Source: Prosthecodimorpha staleyi (GTDB taxonomy: Bacteria; Pseudomonadota; Alphaproteobacteria; Rhizobiales; Ancalomicrobiaceae). Taken from it: a DNA stretch of 64,000 bases. Under the pieces are notes generated by a model. That model was not told where the DNA came from. It saw only the letters and a program-made list of their open reading frames with translations, and made no database searches. Shown here one piece after another: positions 1-8,359 of this stretch; position 1 is the first letter of the stretch, and every line of letters begins with the position of its first letter. The stretch lies in NCBI RefSeq assembly GCF_018729455.1, contig NZ_JAHHZF010000008.1:260886-324885 (forward strand), in the 5' to 3' direction. The position numbers and the translations under genes were made by a program.

Positions 1-365
1 GCATCGAGCAGCACCGAGACGAAGGCCAGATCGAAGGCGGCGCGGCCGAGTTCGACCGGATCGCGCCAGTCGCGCGTGCCGGCGATCATGCCCCAGCGGT
101 CGAACTCGCCGAGTTCGAAATGCCGCCAGCGCGAATGCGGCGGCACGCCGAGATTGGGGTAGTTGGAGCGGATCACCCTGAGGACGAAGTCCGAGGTCGG
201 GTCGAGCCGGCTCATGTCGACGGTGAAGTTGTCCAGCCGATCGGACTGACCGTAGGAGAGGAGCTGGGCGGCGCGTTCGCGGACGGCGCGGGCGGAGAGC
301 AGCTTGCGGCCGACGATATTGAGCCGCTCCTTGGGGATCGAAGACGTGATCTTCGTATTGGTCAT
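1..365 (-). CDS. DUF1688 / URC4-Urg3 family protein, N-terminal part (cut by window edge)
   Basis: The gene begins with ATG at 365 and reads leftward off the window, so only about 121 N-terminal residues are visible (starting MTNTKITSSIPKERL, later DFVLRVIRSNYP and HFELGEFDRW). This pattern matches the N-terminus of the DUF1688 (URC4/Urg3) family as I recall it; these proteins are needed for the fungal and bacterial URC route of uracil breakdown, though their exact reaction is not established. An AGGAA ribosome-binding site sits about 6 bases before the ATG. It lies 179 bases downstream of the URC1-like gene on the same strand, next to a uracil phosphoribosyltransferase, which is the grouping expected for a URC cluster. 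The family call rests on remembered sequence plus context. Confidence 0.8.
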   Translation of the reverse strand, partial: MTNTKITSSIPKERLNIVGRKLLSARAVRERAAQLLSYGQSDRLDNFTVDMSRLDPTSDFVLRVIRSNYPNLGVPPHSRWRHFELGEFDRWGMIAGTRDWRDPVELGRAAFDLAFVSVLLD

Positions 366-544
366 GAACGGTTCCTGGACGCGATACGCGGGACGGCGAC
401 GAACGGCTGGCGGGGCGGAGAGACGGCGCCGCGCCGGGACGGGCGCGGATCGAGGCGGTGAGTTGGCCCTGTGATCAAGGCTGCAGCGTGACCCGGCGGC
501 GGATCGGGGCGTGCGGTCGGCCGCCGCCCGCGTCCCGCCAACGG

Positions 545-1804
545 TCAATAGCGGTCGAGCGGGCGGCCGACGGTGGCGTTCAGCTGCTCGGCGCTCGGCG
601 CGCCGGTCGGGGTGAAGTAGCCGGCCGCCTTCTTGGCCTCCATCTCCACCTTGGCATCGTCGGGGATCAGCCCGTCGGGGATCGGCACGCGCTCGACGAT
701 CTCGATGCCGCTGTCGACCAGCGCGTCGTATTTCATGTTCGACATCGATACGAAGCGGTCGATCCGGGTGATGCCGAGCCAATGCAGCACGTCCGGCATC
801 AACTGCTGGAAGCGGGCGTCCTGGACGCCGGCGACGCATTCGGTGCGCTCGAAATAGGTCGCCGCCTGGTCGCCGCCCTCCTGGCGCTTGCGCGCATTGT
901 AGACCAGGAACTTGGTCACCTCGCCGAGCGCGCGGCCTTCCTTGCGGTTGTAGACGATCAGGCCGGCGCCGCCGGCCTGGGCCTCGCGCACGCATTCCTC
1001 GATGCCGTGCACCAGATAGGGCCGGCAGGTGCAGATGTCTGAGCCGAACACGTCCGAGCCGTTGCACTCGTCGTGGACCCGGCAGGCCAGCGTCTTGCGC
1101 CGGTCGGCGAGCGAGGCCGGATCGCCGAAGATGTAGAGCGTGATGTTGCCGATCGGCGGCAGGAAGACCTGCAGGTCGGGCCGCGTGACCAGTTCCGGAT
1201 AGATGCCGCCGGTCTGCTCGAACAGCGTCCGGCGCAGCGCATCCTCGCTGGTGCCGAAGCGCTCGGCGATACCGGGCAGGTACCAGACCGGATCGACGGC
1301 CGCCTTGGTGACGGCGATGTCGCCCTGCGCCCGCACGATCTGGCCGTCGATCGGCAGACGGCTCTCCGACGTGCCGATGCGCAGTTCCGGCACGGTCAGC
1401 CGCGCCTTGGTGATAGCGATGGTCGGACGGATGTCGTGGCCCTCGGCGATCTCGCGGCCGAAGATCTGCGCCGTCCGGTGACCGAACGGATCGAGCGAAA
1501 CGATGCGGCCCGGGTCCGACCATTGCGGATGCGGGCCGATCTCGGTGGTCGGGGAGGTGTTGGTCAGATCGGGCCGCTGGATCGGGTTCAGGGCGCCGGA
1601 GGCGACGGCGAGCGCGCGGTAGAGCGCATAGGCGCCGCCATGGGTGCCGATCACGTTGCGCTCGTTCGGGCGGCTCAGCGTGCCGATCACCGGCCCGCGC
1701 TCGCGCGGATCGGCCGCGCCCCAGTGGATCGGAAAGCGCTGCGGCGCGCCGGCGCCGGGATGGGATGTGAGGCGGATGTGGGAGGGCTTGTTCGGCGTGT
1801 TCAT
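545..1804 (-). CDS. URC1-type GTP cyclohydrolase II-like protein (uracil catabolism)
   Basis: A 419-residue protein with a GTP cyclohydrolase II fold in its C-terminal half. The zinc triad of RibA is kept as C-x10-C-x-C (Cys247, Cys258, Cys260 in HDECNGSDVFGSDICTC), followed by YNRKEGRALGE, the counterpart of the RibA YLRQEGRGIG loop. It is about twice the length of RibA (about 200 residues) because of a long N-terminal extension, typical of URC1 proteins, which act on a uracil-derived nucleotide rather than in riboflavin synthesis. The frame is open up to 1888, but the Met at 1804 fits the homologous start better; no strong ribosome-binding site is visible at either. It is followed on the same strand by the DUF1688 gene and is divergent from upp. 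Family is clear; the pathway role comes from context. Confidence 0.85.
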   Translation of the reverse strand: MNTPNKPSHIRLTSHPGAGAPQRFPIHWGAADPRERGPVIGTLSRPNERNVIGTHGGAYALYRALAVASGALNPIQRPDLTNTSPTTEIGPHPQWSDPGRIVSLDPFGHRTAQIFGREIAEGHDIRPTIAITKARLTVPELRIGTSESRLPIDGQIVRAQGDIAVTKAAVDPVWYLPGIAERFGTSEDALRRTLFEQTGGIYPELVTRPDLQVFLPPIGNITLYIFGDPASLADRRKTLACRVHDECNGSDVFGSDICTCRPYLVHGIEECVREAQAGGAGLIVYNRKEGRALGEVTKFLVYNARKRQEGGDQAATYFERTECVAGVQDARFQQLMPDVLHWLGITRIDRFVSMSNMKYDALVDSGIEIVERVPIPDGLIPDDAKVEMEAKKAAGYFTPTGAPSAEQLNATVGRPLDRY

Positions 1805-2175
1805 CGTCGCGACCGACCCCGGGACGGGGCTCTCCTGAGGAAACGACCAGATTGCACCATCAAGGTTAAGGATCAAACAACTTTCCATGACGATTGATCA
1901 CGGCCGCCGGAGCCCGGGTCGCGCTGCGAGCAGCCCGGTGCTCGCGCCAAAAGACCCGCAGTATCGGGCGCCGATCGATTTCCCGCCGGGCTGCCGTCAA
2001 CTATGCCGTTTCGTGAAGACGACGCGCCGCGCCGGGGCGGCGGAGCGCCCGGAAGTGCGGCGGCGGAGCGCCCGGCAGCGCGGCAGGTGCGGTGGATTGC
2101 CGACGATTCGCGATTGCGCAGGCTGTGGCGTCGTTTAGGGTCGGCGGCAGGACAATCGGGCGCGAGGAGCGAGGC
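1805..2175. promoter_or_regulatory. Divergent control region between URC1 and upp
   Basis: A 371-base gap between two divergently read genes, so promoters for both must lie here. It is less GC-rich near 1850-1890 (before URC1) and 2090-2160 (before upp). A 15-base sequence, CGGCGGAGCGCCCGG, occurs twice about 20 bases apart (near 2038 and 2059). No convincing operator palindrome or riboswitch was seen. Confidence 0.4.
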
Positions 2176-2811
2176 ATGAACCAGGACGGCGTGACCGTCA
2201 TCGACCATCCGCTGGTCAGCCACAAGCTGACGCTGATGCGCGACAAGGAGACCTCGACCAAGAGCTTCCGTCAGCTTTTGCGCGAAATCGCGCTGCTGCT
2301 CTGCTACGAGGCGACACGCGATCTCGAACTGACCCTGGTCGAGATCGAGACCCCGCTGACCAAGATGATGGCGCCGAAGATCGCCGGCAAGAAGCTGGTC
2401 TTCGTGCCGATCCTGCGCGCCGGCATGGGCCTCCTGGAGGGCATGCTGGAACTGGTGCCGTCGGCCCGCATCGCCCATATCGGCCTCTACCGCGATCCGA
2501 AGACGCTGGTCGCGGTCGAATACTACTTCAAGGCACCGGAGGATATCGGCGATCGCCTGGTCATCGTGCTCGATCCGATGCTGGCGACCGCCAATTCGGC
2601 CGTCGCCGCGGTGGAGCGGCTGAAGGAGCGCGGCGCCCGGAACATCCGCTTCGTCTGCCTGCTGGCCGCCCCCGAGGGCATCGCCCACATGCGCGACGCG
2701 CATCCGGACGTGCACATCTATTGCGCGGCGATCGACGAGCGGCTGAACGAGAAGGGCTACATCATGCCCGGTCTCGGCGATGCCGGCGACCGCATGTACG
2801 GCACCAAGTGA
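2176..2811 (+). CDS. upp: Uracil phosphoribosyltransferase
   Basis: A 211-residue cytosolic enzyme joining uracil to PRPP to give UMP. Family marks are the early stretch [34 protein letters not shown] (residues about 75-90), the PRPP loop [12 protein letters not shown] and the C-terminal [20 protein letters not shown] uracil-binding loop. The length equals that of E. coli Upp. The open frame runs 28 codons further upstream, but the Met at 2176 has a GAGGAGCGAGG ribosome-binding site 4-14 bases before it and matches the family start. Beside URC1 and DUF1688 it probably serves as the first step (URC6) of the URC pathway as well as salvage. The kinase gene that follows starts 22 bases after its stop. 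Confidence 0.95.
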   Translation: MNQDGVTVIDHPLVSHKLTLMRDKETSTKSFRQLLREIALLLCYEATRDLELTLVEIETPLTKMMAPKIAGKKLVFVPILRAGMGLLEGMLELVPSARIAHIGLYRDPKTLVAVEYYFKAPEDIGDRLVIVLDPMLATANSAVAAVERLKERGARNIRFVCLLAAPEGIAHMRDAHPDVHIYCAAIDERLNEKGYIMPGLGDAGDRMYGTK

Positions 2812-2833
2812 CCGGCGGCGGACGGGGCGGCCG

Positions 2834-3745
2834 GTGATCGTCGGCTTCGGCACCATCAATGTCGATCTGGTCACCGTGGTGGCGCGCTTCCCGGTGCCCG
2901 GCGAGACCGTGAAGGGGCGCGACTATCAGCTCTTTCCCGGCGGCAAGGGCGCCAACCAGGTGCTCGCCGCCGCGCGCGCCGGCGCCCGCACCGTGCTGGT
3001 CGGCGCGGTCGGACGCGACGGCTTCGCCGCACCGGCCCTCGCCAACCTGAAGGCCGCCGGCGTCGACTGCTCGCGCGTGCGCGCCTCCGCCTCGCCGACC
3101 GGCCTCTACATGATCGCCATCGGTCCGGGCGGCGAGAACCTGATGATCGGCGCCAATGCGGCCAACGACACCGCCCGGGCGGCCTGGCTCGACGGCCTGT
3201 TCGGCCCCGGCGTGACCTTCGTGACGCAGAATTCCCTCGGGACGGTCGAGGTCGAGGCCGCCATCGCGATGGCCCGGGCGGCCGGCGCGCGCGTCGTCTA
3301 CAATGCCGCCCCGGCCGAACCGGTCGCGGACGCGACCTTCGCGGCGGCGGACTGGATCGTCGTCAACGAGCACGAGGCGCGCCGCTACGGCGAACTGACC
3401 GACCTGCCGGGCGCGCCGGAGGCCTTCTGCCGCGCCGCCGCCGCGCGTTTCGGCAACAATGTGATCGCCACGCTGGGCGCGCGCGGCATCGTCGGGATGG
3501 TCGACGGGCGGGCGCTCGCCGCAGATCCGGCCGCCGTGACCGTGGTCGACACGACCGGTGCCGGCGATGCCTTCTGCGGCGCGCTGGCGGCGGCGCTCGA
3601 TCGCGGCGAGACGAGCGATGCGGCGCTCAGGCAGGCGGTGGCGGCCGGCAGTCTCGCCTGCCGGGAGAGCGGCGCGCAGACCAGCTTCCACGATCTCGCC
3701 GAGATCCGCGCCCTGGCGGCGGGCATCGTGCTGCGGCCGCTCTGA
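2834..3745 (+). CDS. rbsK: Ribokinase-family (PfkB) sugar kinase
   Basis: A 303-residue PfkB-family kinase. The N-terminal signature GGKGANQVLAAARAG and the C-terminal one DTTGAGDAFCGAL (catalytic Asp in TGAGD) are both intact, with the anion-hole glycines. It begins VIVGFGTINVDLVTVV, so the GTG at 2834, 22 bases after upp, is taken as start; the frame is open back to 2780 inside upp. Ribokinase phosphorylates D-ribose at O5. In this place it may recycle ribose released during uracil catabolism, but that link is inferred from position. A nucleoside or other sugar kinase of the same family cannot be excluded. Confidence 0.8.
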   Translation: MIVGFGTINVDLVTVVARFPVPGETVKGRDYQLFPGGKGANQVLAAARAGARTVLVGAVGRDGFAAPALANLKAAGVDCSRVRASASPTGLYMIAIGPGGENLMIGANAANDTARAAWLDGLFGPGVTFVTQNSLGTVEVEAAIAMARAAGARVVYNAAPAEPVADATFAAADWIVVNEHEARRYGELTDLPGAPEAFCRAAAARFGNNVIATLGARGIVGMVDGRALAADPAAVTVVDTTGAGDAFCGALAAALDRGETSDAALRQAVAAGSLACRESGAQTSFHDLAEIRALAAGIVLRPL

Positions 3746-3864
3746 TCCGTCGCCCGTTGATGCATTCCGGCCACGACCGGCCGGGACGGTCGAATTCGGC
3801 CGATTGGTTTCAGCACTCGTTAGGAGCCGTTCCGTAGCCTCGGCGCATCGCATCCGGGATCGCC

Positions 3865-4428
3865 ATGCTGCAGGTCGTGCTTCGCTCCATCCTCGTCGGC
3901 TGCTTCGCCATCCTCCTGGCGCCTGCGGCGGTCCCCTATCTGGTCGACGCGCTGTCGTGGATCGCCGACCGTCCCGACGGCAGCATCCCGACCGCAGTCG
4001 GCTACCGGGCCGAGGAGACCGCCGCGCCGGACCGCGCCCCGACCCCGGCCGGGCGGGGCCGCAGCGTATCGCTGAGGGCGGATATCCGCGGCCATTTCGA
4101 GGTCGACGCGCGCATCAACGGCACGCCGGTGCCGGTCATGGTCGATACCGGGGCGACCTCGGTGGCCCTGCGCTACGAGGATGCCGTGCGGCTCGGCCTG
4201 CGCCCGCTGCCGTCCGAATTCGACGTGCCGATCGCGACCGCCAACGGCACCACCAAGGCGGCCCGGGTGACGCTCGGCGAGGTGCGAATCGGCGACGTGC
4301 GCGTGTCCAAGGTCGAAGCCCTGGTGGTGCCGGCGCGCGCCCTGACCACCAACCTGCTCGGCATGAGCTTCATCAAGCGGCTCGGCAAGGTCGAGATGCG
4401 GGGCGACCGGCTGCTGCTGGTCGAATGA
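3865..4428 (+). CDS. Membrane-anchored retropepsin-like aspartic protease (clan AA, TIGR02281 type)
   Basis: A 187-residue protein with one N-terminal membrane segment (residues about 3-25) followed by a single retropepsin domain. The catalytic motif is VMVDTGATSVAL (residues about 92-103) and the C-terminal part holds NLLGMSFIKRLGKVEM, as in the bacterial TIGR02281 family. Only one Asp motif is present, so activity would need a dimer, as in retroviral proteases. Orientation predicts a periplasmic or inner-membrane location. Substrates are unknown. It stands alone between rbsK (gap 119 bases) and the next gene. Confidence 0.85.
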   Translation: MLQVVLRSILVGCFAILLAPAAVPYLVDALSWIADRPDGSIPTAVGYRAEETAAPDRAPTPAGRGRSVSLRADIRGHFEVDARINGTPVPVMVDTGATSVALRYEDAVRLGLRPLPSEFDVPIATANGTTKAARVTLGEVRIGDVRVSKVEALVVPARALTTNLLGMSFIKRLGKVEMRGDRLLLVE

Positions 4429-4539
4429 CGCGGGGGGCATCCGCCGCGCCGGCCGGGTCCTGACGCCGGCTTCCTCTTGACGGATGGCGGGCGGTCCGGT
4501 TCCGTGCGCTCCCGTATGTTCGAGCCCGGAACCGGAGCG

Positions 4540-5526
4540 ATGATCCCCAAGAACGTCCGGCGCAGCGGCGCCCGGGCCGCTTCGGCGGCGCGCTTCGCCC
4601 TGCTTGCCTGCGCGCTGGCCCTAGCGGGCGGCACCGGCGCCCTGGCGCAGAATTCGGTCGTGATCATTCCGGGTATCAAGATCGGCGTGGTCGGCGCGGA
4701 GCGGCCGCAGGTCCTGCGCACCCGGCTGGAGCCGTTCCGCCGCCGGCTTTCGGACGATGTCGGCACCTCGGTCGAGATCGTGCCGATGAAGGACGGTCAG
4801 ACGCTGATCGACGCCATCGCCACCAAGCGGGTCGACTATGCGATCCTGTCGGCGAGCGCCTATGCGATGGCCTGGAAGCTGTGCCAGTGCATCGAGCCGG
4901 CGGCGGCACCGCGTTCGGTCGACGGCACGCTGTCGTTCCGGGCGGTGATGCTGGTCAGGAGCGGCTCCAAGGCCGAACGGGTCGAGGACCTGAAGGGCGC
5001 CAGCATCGCGACCTCGGACGGTCGCTCGGTGGCCGGCCGCCTGCTGCCCTTCGCCGAACTGGCCGCCGCCGGACTGCCGCCCTCGGCGCATTTCGGCCGG
5101 ATCGAGACCGCGACCGGCCCTGAGGCGGCGGTGCGCCTGATGCTGGCCGGCAAGGTCGACGCGGCGCTCGCCTGGTCGAGCCTGGAGGGCGCGATGGAGG
5201 CCGGCTATTCGCGCGGCACTCTGCGCGACATGGTCGACCGCAAGGCCTTCACGATGACGGACGTGCGCATCGTCTGGACCTCCGCGCCGATCCCGCACGG
5301 CCCGCATGCCGTCCGGACCGATCTGCCGCCGCAGATGCGCAATCGCATCCGCGAGGTCCTGACCCATCTGCGCCAGGACGATCCGGACGCCTATGACGCC
5401 GTCGAGCCGGTCATGGGCGGCGGCTTCGCGACCATCGACCACGCCGCCTATCAACCCCTGCTCGTGCTCGTCAGCCCGCCGGATGGCGAGGCCAAGCCGC
5501 CGGCGACACCGAAACCGCCGGGCTGA
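4540..5526 (+). CDS. PhnD-like periplasmic phosphate/phosphonate-type binding protein
   Basis: A 328-residue protein with a signal peptide (basic start MIPKNVRRSGARAA, hydrophobic core, cleavage near GALAQ). The mature part resembles PhnD-type type-2 periplasmic binding proteins: IGVVGAERP at the start, a lobe with TKRVDYAILSASAYAM, DLKGASIATSDGRSVAGRLLPF and GKVDAALAWSSLEGAM. The Met at 4540 is used because it begins the signal peptide and follows CCGGAG; the frame is open to 4477. No transporter permease or ATPase accompanies it, so it may feed a distant transporter or act as a sensor. The C-terminus is Pro/Lys-rich (KPPATPKPPG). The ligand is not known. Confidence 0.75.
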   Translation: MIPKNVRRSGARAASAARFALLACALALAGGTGALAQNSVVIIPGIKIGVVGAERPQVLRTRLEPFRRRLSDDVGTSVEIVPMKDGQTLIDAIATKRVDYAILSASAYAMAWKLCQCIEPAAAPRSVDGTLSFRAVMLVRSGSKAERVEDLKGASIATSDGRSVAGRLLPFAELAAAGLPPSAHFGRIETATGPEAAVRLMLAGKVDAALAWSSLEGAMEAGYSRGTLRDMVDRKAFTMTDVRIVWTSAPIPHGPHAVRTDLPPQMRNRIREVLTHLRQDDPDAYDAVEPVMGGGFATIDHAAYQPLLVLVSPPDGEAKPPATPKPPG

Positions 5527-5605
5527 GACGGACCTCTCCACGCCGCCCGAACGGCCCCGCGGCCTCGGGCTCCCCGACCTTTTCGACCCCTGAAGGAACC
5601 GACCG

Positions 5606-5950
5606 ATGGATAGCGAGACCGCCCGCCGTGCCGCCCTCGACGGCAGCGTCGTCCTGATCGACGTGCGCAATCCCGACGAATGGCTGCGGACCGGCATCGG
5701 CGAGGGTGCCCACCCGCTCTCGATGCAGGATCCGGCCTTCCTCGATACGCTGCTGGACCTGGTCGACGGCGACCGGGACCGCCCGCTGGCGATCGTCTGC
5801 GCGGCCGGCGGCCGCTCCGCGCAGGTCGCCCGCGCGCTCACGGCCCATGGCTTCGCGACCGTTCACAATGTCGACGAGGGCATGATGGGCTCGCCCGCCG
5901 GCCCGGGCTGGCTCGGCCGCGGCCTGCCGACGGTGCCCTGGGAAGGGTGA
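5606..5950 (+). CDS. Single-domain rhodanese-like protein
   Basis: A 114-residue cytosolic rhodanese domain. It shows the opening LIDVRNPDEWLRTGIGEG and the active-site loop VCAAGGRSAQVA, with the persulfide-forming Cys and the Arg of the C-x4-R signature. Likely a sulfurtransferase, carrying sulfane sulfur to an unknown acceptor. AAGGA lies 8 bases before the ATG. The start is compact and the gene stands alone, 79 bases after the PhnD-like gene and tail-to-tail with the pilus genes on the other strand. Confidence 0.85.
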   Translation: MDSETARRAALDGSVVLIDVRNPDEWLRTGIGEGAHPLSMQDPAFLDTLLDLVDGDRDRPLAIVCAAGGRSAQVARALTAHGFATVHNVDEGMMGSPAGPGWLGRGLPTVPWEG

Positions 5951-5989
5951 TCGCGGTCCCGTAGCGGCGCGCCGCTGCCGCCGGCCCGA

Positions 5990-6583
5990 TCAGGTGAACG
6001 GGATCGTCGAGGACAGGCGCGGCCGCAGATAGGCGATGTCGCCGAGTGCGATCGAGGTGGTGTTCCAGACCGCCGAGAAGGCGCTCGTATAGGTGTAGTC
6101 GACCTTCGAGACGATCACCCACTGGGCCGTGCTCTGCAGGTTCGACGGCGGCGTGCCGCTGGTCGGCGGTGCCGAGCCGGCGGTCCAGCCGGTCGCCGCG
6201 CCGCTGCCCTCGCTCTTGACCCATTCGATCTTCCAGGCCGTGCCGTTCCAGCTCAGCGCCGCGACCAGGAGTTTGGCGTCGGCGCTCGAATAGGGCGACA
6301 TGATCGCCGCGGCGGCGTCGAAGATGTTGTTCATGTCGGTCGTGTTCATCGTGCTCGACTGGGTGACCAGATCGCCCAGCACGGTCGCGGTATGGCCGAC
6401 CTTGCGGTAGATGGTGATCGCCTGGCTGAGTTCGGTGCCGCCGAAGAACAGCGTGATCATCAGCGGCAGCAGGATGGCGAATTCGACCGCCGAGACGCCG
6501 CGCCGGTCGCGGCCGAGGGCGGCGAGGCCGGATTTCCGGCCGAGGCGGCGGACCGCCGCCGCAAGACGGGCGCGCATGGACAT
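5990..6583 (-). CDS. TadE-like pseudopilin, second of a pair
   Basis: A 197-residue protein with the TadE-type N-terminus: a basic leader (MSMRARLAAAVRRLGRKSG), then DRRGVSAVEFAILLPLMITLF, i.e. a processing-site Gly followed by a hydrophobic helix with the Glu at position +5, as in pilins and TadE/TadG. The remaining 130 residues form a periplasmic domain rich in Ser, Thr and Trp. Its start codon overlaps the stop of the upstream pseudopilin by one base (TGATG at 6581-6585), so the two are translationally coupled. The frame continues upstream as noncoding shadow. Minor component or assembly factor of the Tad pilus encoded just to the right. Confidence 0.85.
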   Translation of the reverse strand: MSMRARLAAAVRRLGRKSGLAALGRDRRGVSAVEFAILLPLMITLFFGGTELSQAITIYRKVGHTATVLGDLVTQSSTMNTTDMNNIFDAAAAIMSPYSSADAKLLVAALSWNGTAWKIEWVKSEGSGAATGWTAGSAPPTSGTPPSNLQSTAQWVIVSKVDYTYTSAFSAVWNTTSIALGDIAYLRPRLSSTIPFT

Positions 6584-7137
6584 CACCACGGGAAAGGTTC
6601 GTTGCGGAAGGCCGTGACCGTGCCGATCAGCCGCTTGCCGTTGGACAGGTCGGACAGGTCGAGGCCAAGGCTGCTGAAGATCAGCGGATACTGGTAGTAG
6701 GCCCGGACCATGACCAGTTCGGACGCCTTGCCGGCGCTGTAGGTGAAGCTCGTATCGACGAAGTTGCCCTTCTCGTCGACCGGCGCGGTGGTCGTCACCG
6801 CGCTGAAGGTCGCCACGGTGCGCACGTCGACGGAGACGCCGGCGCAGTCGACCAGGATGTAGAGCCGGTTGCAGACCTGGGTCTTGAAGGCGGCCGAATC
6901 GTAGCCGGACTGCTGGGCCTGGCCGGTGCGGATCAGCCGCGAGGCGTCGTAGACGGCCGTCTCCAGCACCTGATTGGCCAGGAACACCATCGAGGTCTCG
7001 ATGATTGCGCCGATCAGGGCGAAGAAGGGCAGGGCCACGAAGGCGAACTCGACCGCCGCGGCGCCGTCGCGGTCGCGCGCCAGGCGGCGCAGGTAGCGCC
7101 AGCGTCCGGCCCGGGCCGATGGGTGCGGGGTCTGCAT
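6583..7137 (-). CDS. tadE: TadE-like pseudopilin, first of a pair
   Basis: A 184-residue protein. The leader MQTPHPSARAGRWRYLRRLAR precedes DRDGAAAVEFAFVALPFFAL: Gly, then a hydrophobic helix with Glu at +5, the TadE signature that the prepilin peptidase CpaA cleaves. A Cys pair (CNRLYILVDC) is in the periplasmic part. A GGAGG ribosome-binding site lies 5 bases before the ATG. It is coupled to the second pseudopilin by a one-base overlap. Expected in the inner membrane and periplasm as a minor pilin guiding Tad pilus assembly. Confidence 0.87.
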   Translation of the reverse strand: MQTPHPSARAGRWRYLRRLARDRDGAAAVEFAFVALPFFALIGAIIETSMVFLANQVLETAVYDASRLIRTGQAQQSGYDSAAFKTQVCNRLYILVDCAGVSVDVRTVATFSAVTTTAPVDEKGNFVDTSFTYSAGKASELVMVRAYYQYPLIFSSLGLDLSDLSNGKRLIGTVTAFRNEPFPW

Positions 7138-7224
7138 GCAGTCCTCCGAAAGAGCCGCAGTTCGCGTTCGATCCGAAGACTAATTCGGAAGGCTTGAGGA
7201 AAAGTTTTTGGACAGGGACAAATT

Positions 7225-7250
7225 TTGCCGGTCGATTAACGTTCCGGCAA
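7225..7250. promoter_or_regulatory. 26-base inverted repeat in the promoter region of the TadE pair
   Basis: TTGCCGG, a 12-base AT-richer spacer and CCGGCAA form a perfect 7-base inverted repeat about 88-113 bases before the first TadE start. The surrounding 7165-7245 is clearly AT-richer than its neighbours, as expected of a promoter. It could be an operator. No protein partner can be named. Confidence 0.35.
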
Positions 7251-7336
7251 TGAATCCGGCCTGCCACCCTGGCGAATCGCGCCCCGTCGCCGCAGCGGCC
7301 GTTACCATCCGGTTGAGCCCGTAGGCCGCGCGCGGG

Positions 7337-7801
7337 CTATTGCTGGCCGGGGGGGCCGCCGGTGAACTGGGCGCCGAGCGAGTTGCGCTGGCTGATCTGG
7401 GCCTGCGCGGTGCCGAAGGAATCCGGCGAATCGCCGACTTCCATCATGGACGCGCAATGCGGCGTGCAGAAATAGCTGGAGCGCTGGTTGCCGCGCTGAA
7501 CCGTGACCAGGTTCTGCTGGATCTTCTCGACCGTGATGGTCTCGTCGGCGATCGGGTCGCCCTTCTTGTCCAGGATGACCAGATTGGTGACGCCGACCAT
7601 GCGGCCGGTGATGATCAGGGTCTGCCGGTCGTGCACGACGGCATCGGCGATGCCCGGATTGCCGACGATCACGGTGTCGGCGGGCGTGGAGATGCGCATC
7701 ACCTTGGCGCGATCCATGGTGACCAGGATCGGATCCTTCGCGCCGGCGGGTCCGGCAAGGAACGGGAGGGCGGCCAGGAGAAGGGCCAGGGCGGTACGCA
7801 T
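7337..7801 (-). CDS. Stand-alone CpaC N-terminal-domain protein (pilus assembly N-terminal domain)
   Basis: A 154-residue secreted protein. Signal peptide MRTALALLLAALPFLAGPAGA is followed by a domain like the N-terminus of the CpaC/RcpA secretin: a stretch ending in VMRISTPADTVIVGNPGIAD, then LIITGRMVGVTNLVILDKKG. The same arrangement occurs in CpaC here (residues about 50-120). The C-terminal tail holds CTPHC, a possible disulfide or metal pair. Two upstream Met codons are possible; 7801 starts the signal peptide. It probably works in the periplasm with the secretin of the pilus. Separated from the TadE pair by a 199-base gap, same strand. Confidence 0.8.
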   Translation of the reverse strand: MRTALALLLAALPFLAGPAGAKDPILVTMDRAKVMRISTPADTVIVGNPGIADAVVHDRQTLIITGRMVGVTNLVILDKKGDPIADETITVEKIQQNLVTVQRGNQRSSYFCTPHCASMMEVGDSPDSFGTAQAQISQRNSLGAQFTGGPPGQQ

Positions 7802-8359
7802 GGCGATCGGGATCCGTCTTGGAGCGGCCCCCATCATCCGGCGCCTTGGTGAATGAAGGACTAACGGGGTGTGTCGAGCTGTCGGTTCGCGTTCGGCCCC
7901 GGTCAGATTCCGGGACGCTCCGAGGCCGCATGCTGCCGTGGGAGCCCCAAGGTGAGGCGGGCGGGAATTCATCCGCACCGATGTCTAGGCCCGGTCGCCC
8001 CGGCGGGTTGCCCGGCCCGGCCCGGTCTTGGACGCCGCGACAGGCCCGTCTAGTCGCCCGTCACCGCGCCGGCCGGGCGGACTGGATTGCCATGACGGTT
8101 GCAATCAAAGTTGAGATGAATGGATGCGGCCATATTGTTCGAGTTAGTATCCGCAATAATCTAAAAAACTTGATCGAATTAACAATTCGAATACCCTGTT
8201 GGGGGTCGTGGTGGTGAGACATTCTGGAGGGAAAAAATAACCAATCGTCTTTACCGAGGCTTAGAAGCTGGCCGGTATGGTCACGATGACTTCCGGAGAA
8301 CGGGCCCGACGGCGGCTCTCCCCGAAAAAGTCGAGCAAACCGTGTACTAGGAGCATGTC
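7802..8359. promoter_or_regulatory. Long leader and promoter region before the Flp pilin gene
   Basis: A 558-base stretch without a credible gene. Bases 8095-8260 are far AT-richer than anything nearby and must hold the flp promoter. A 17-base inverted repeat, TCGAATTAACAATTCGA, lies at 8174-8190, about 170 bases before the flp ATG, and could be an operator. GGAG is 6 bases before that ATG. Nothing recognisable was seen at 7802-8090 apart from the divergent promoter expected for the CpaC-N-like gene. Confidence 0.45.

Noticed and set aside
545-1804. Riboflavin-type RibA
   Set aside because: Twice the usual RibA length and placed with DUF1688 and upp, not with rib genes; URC1 fits better.
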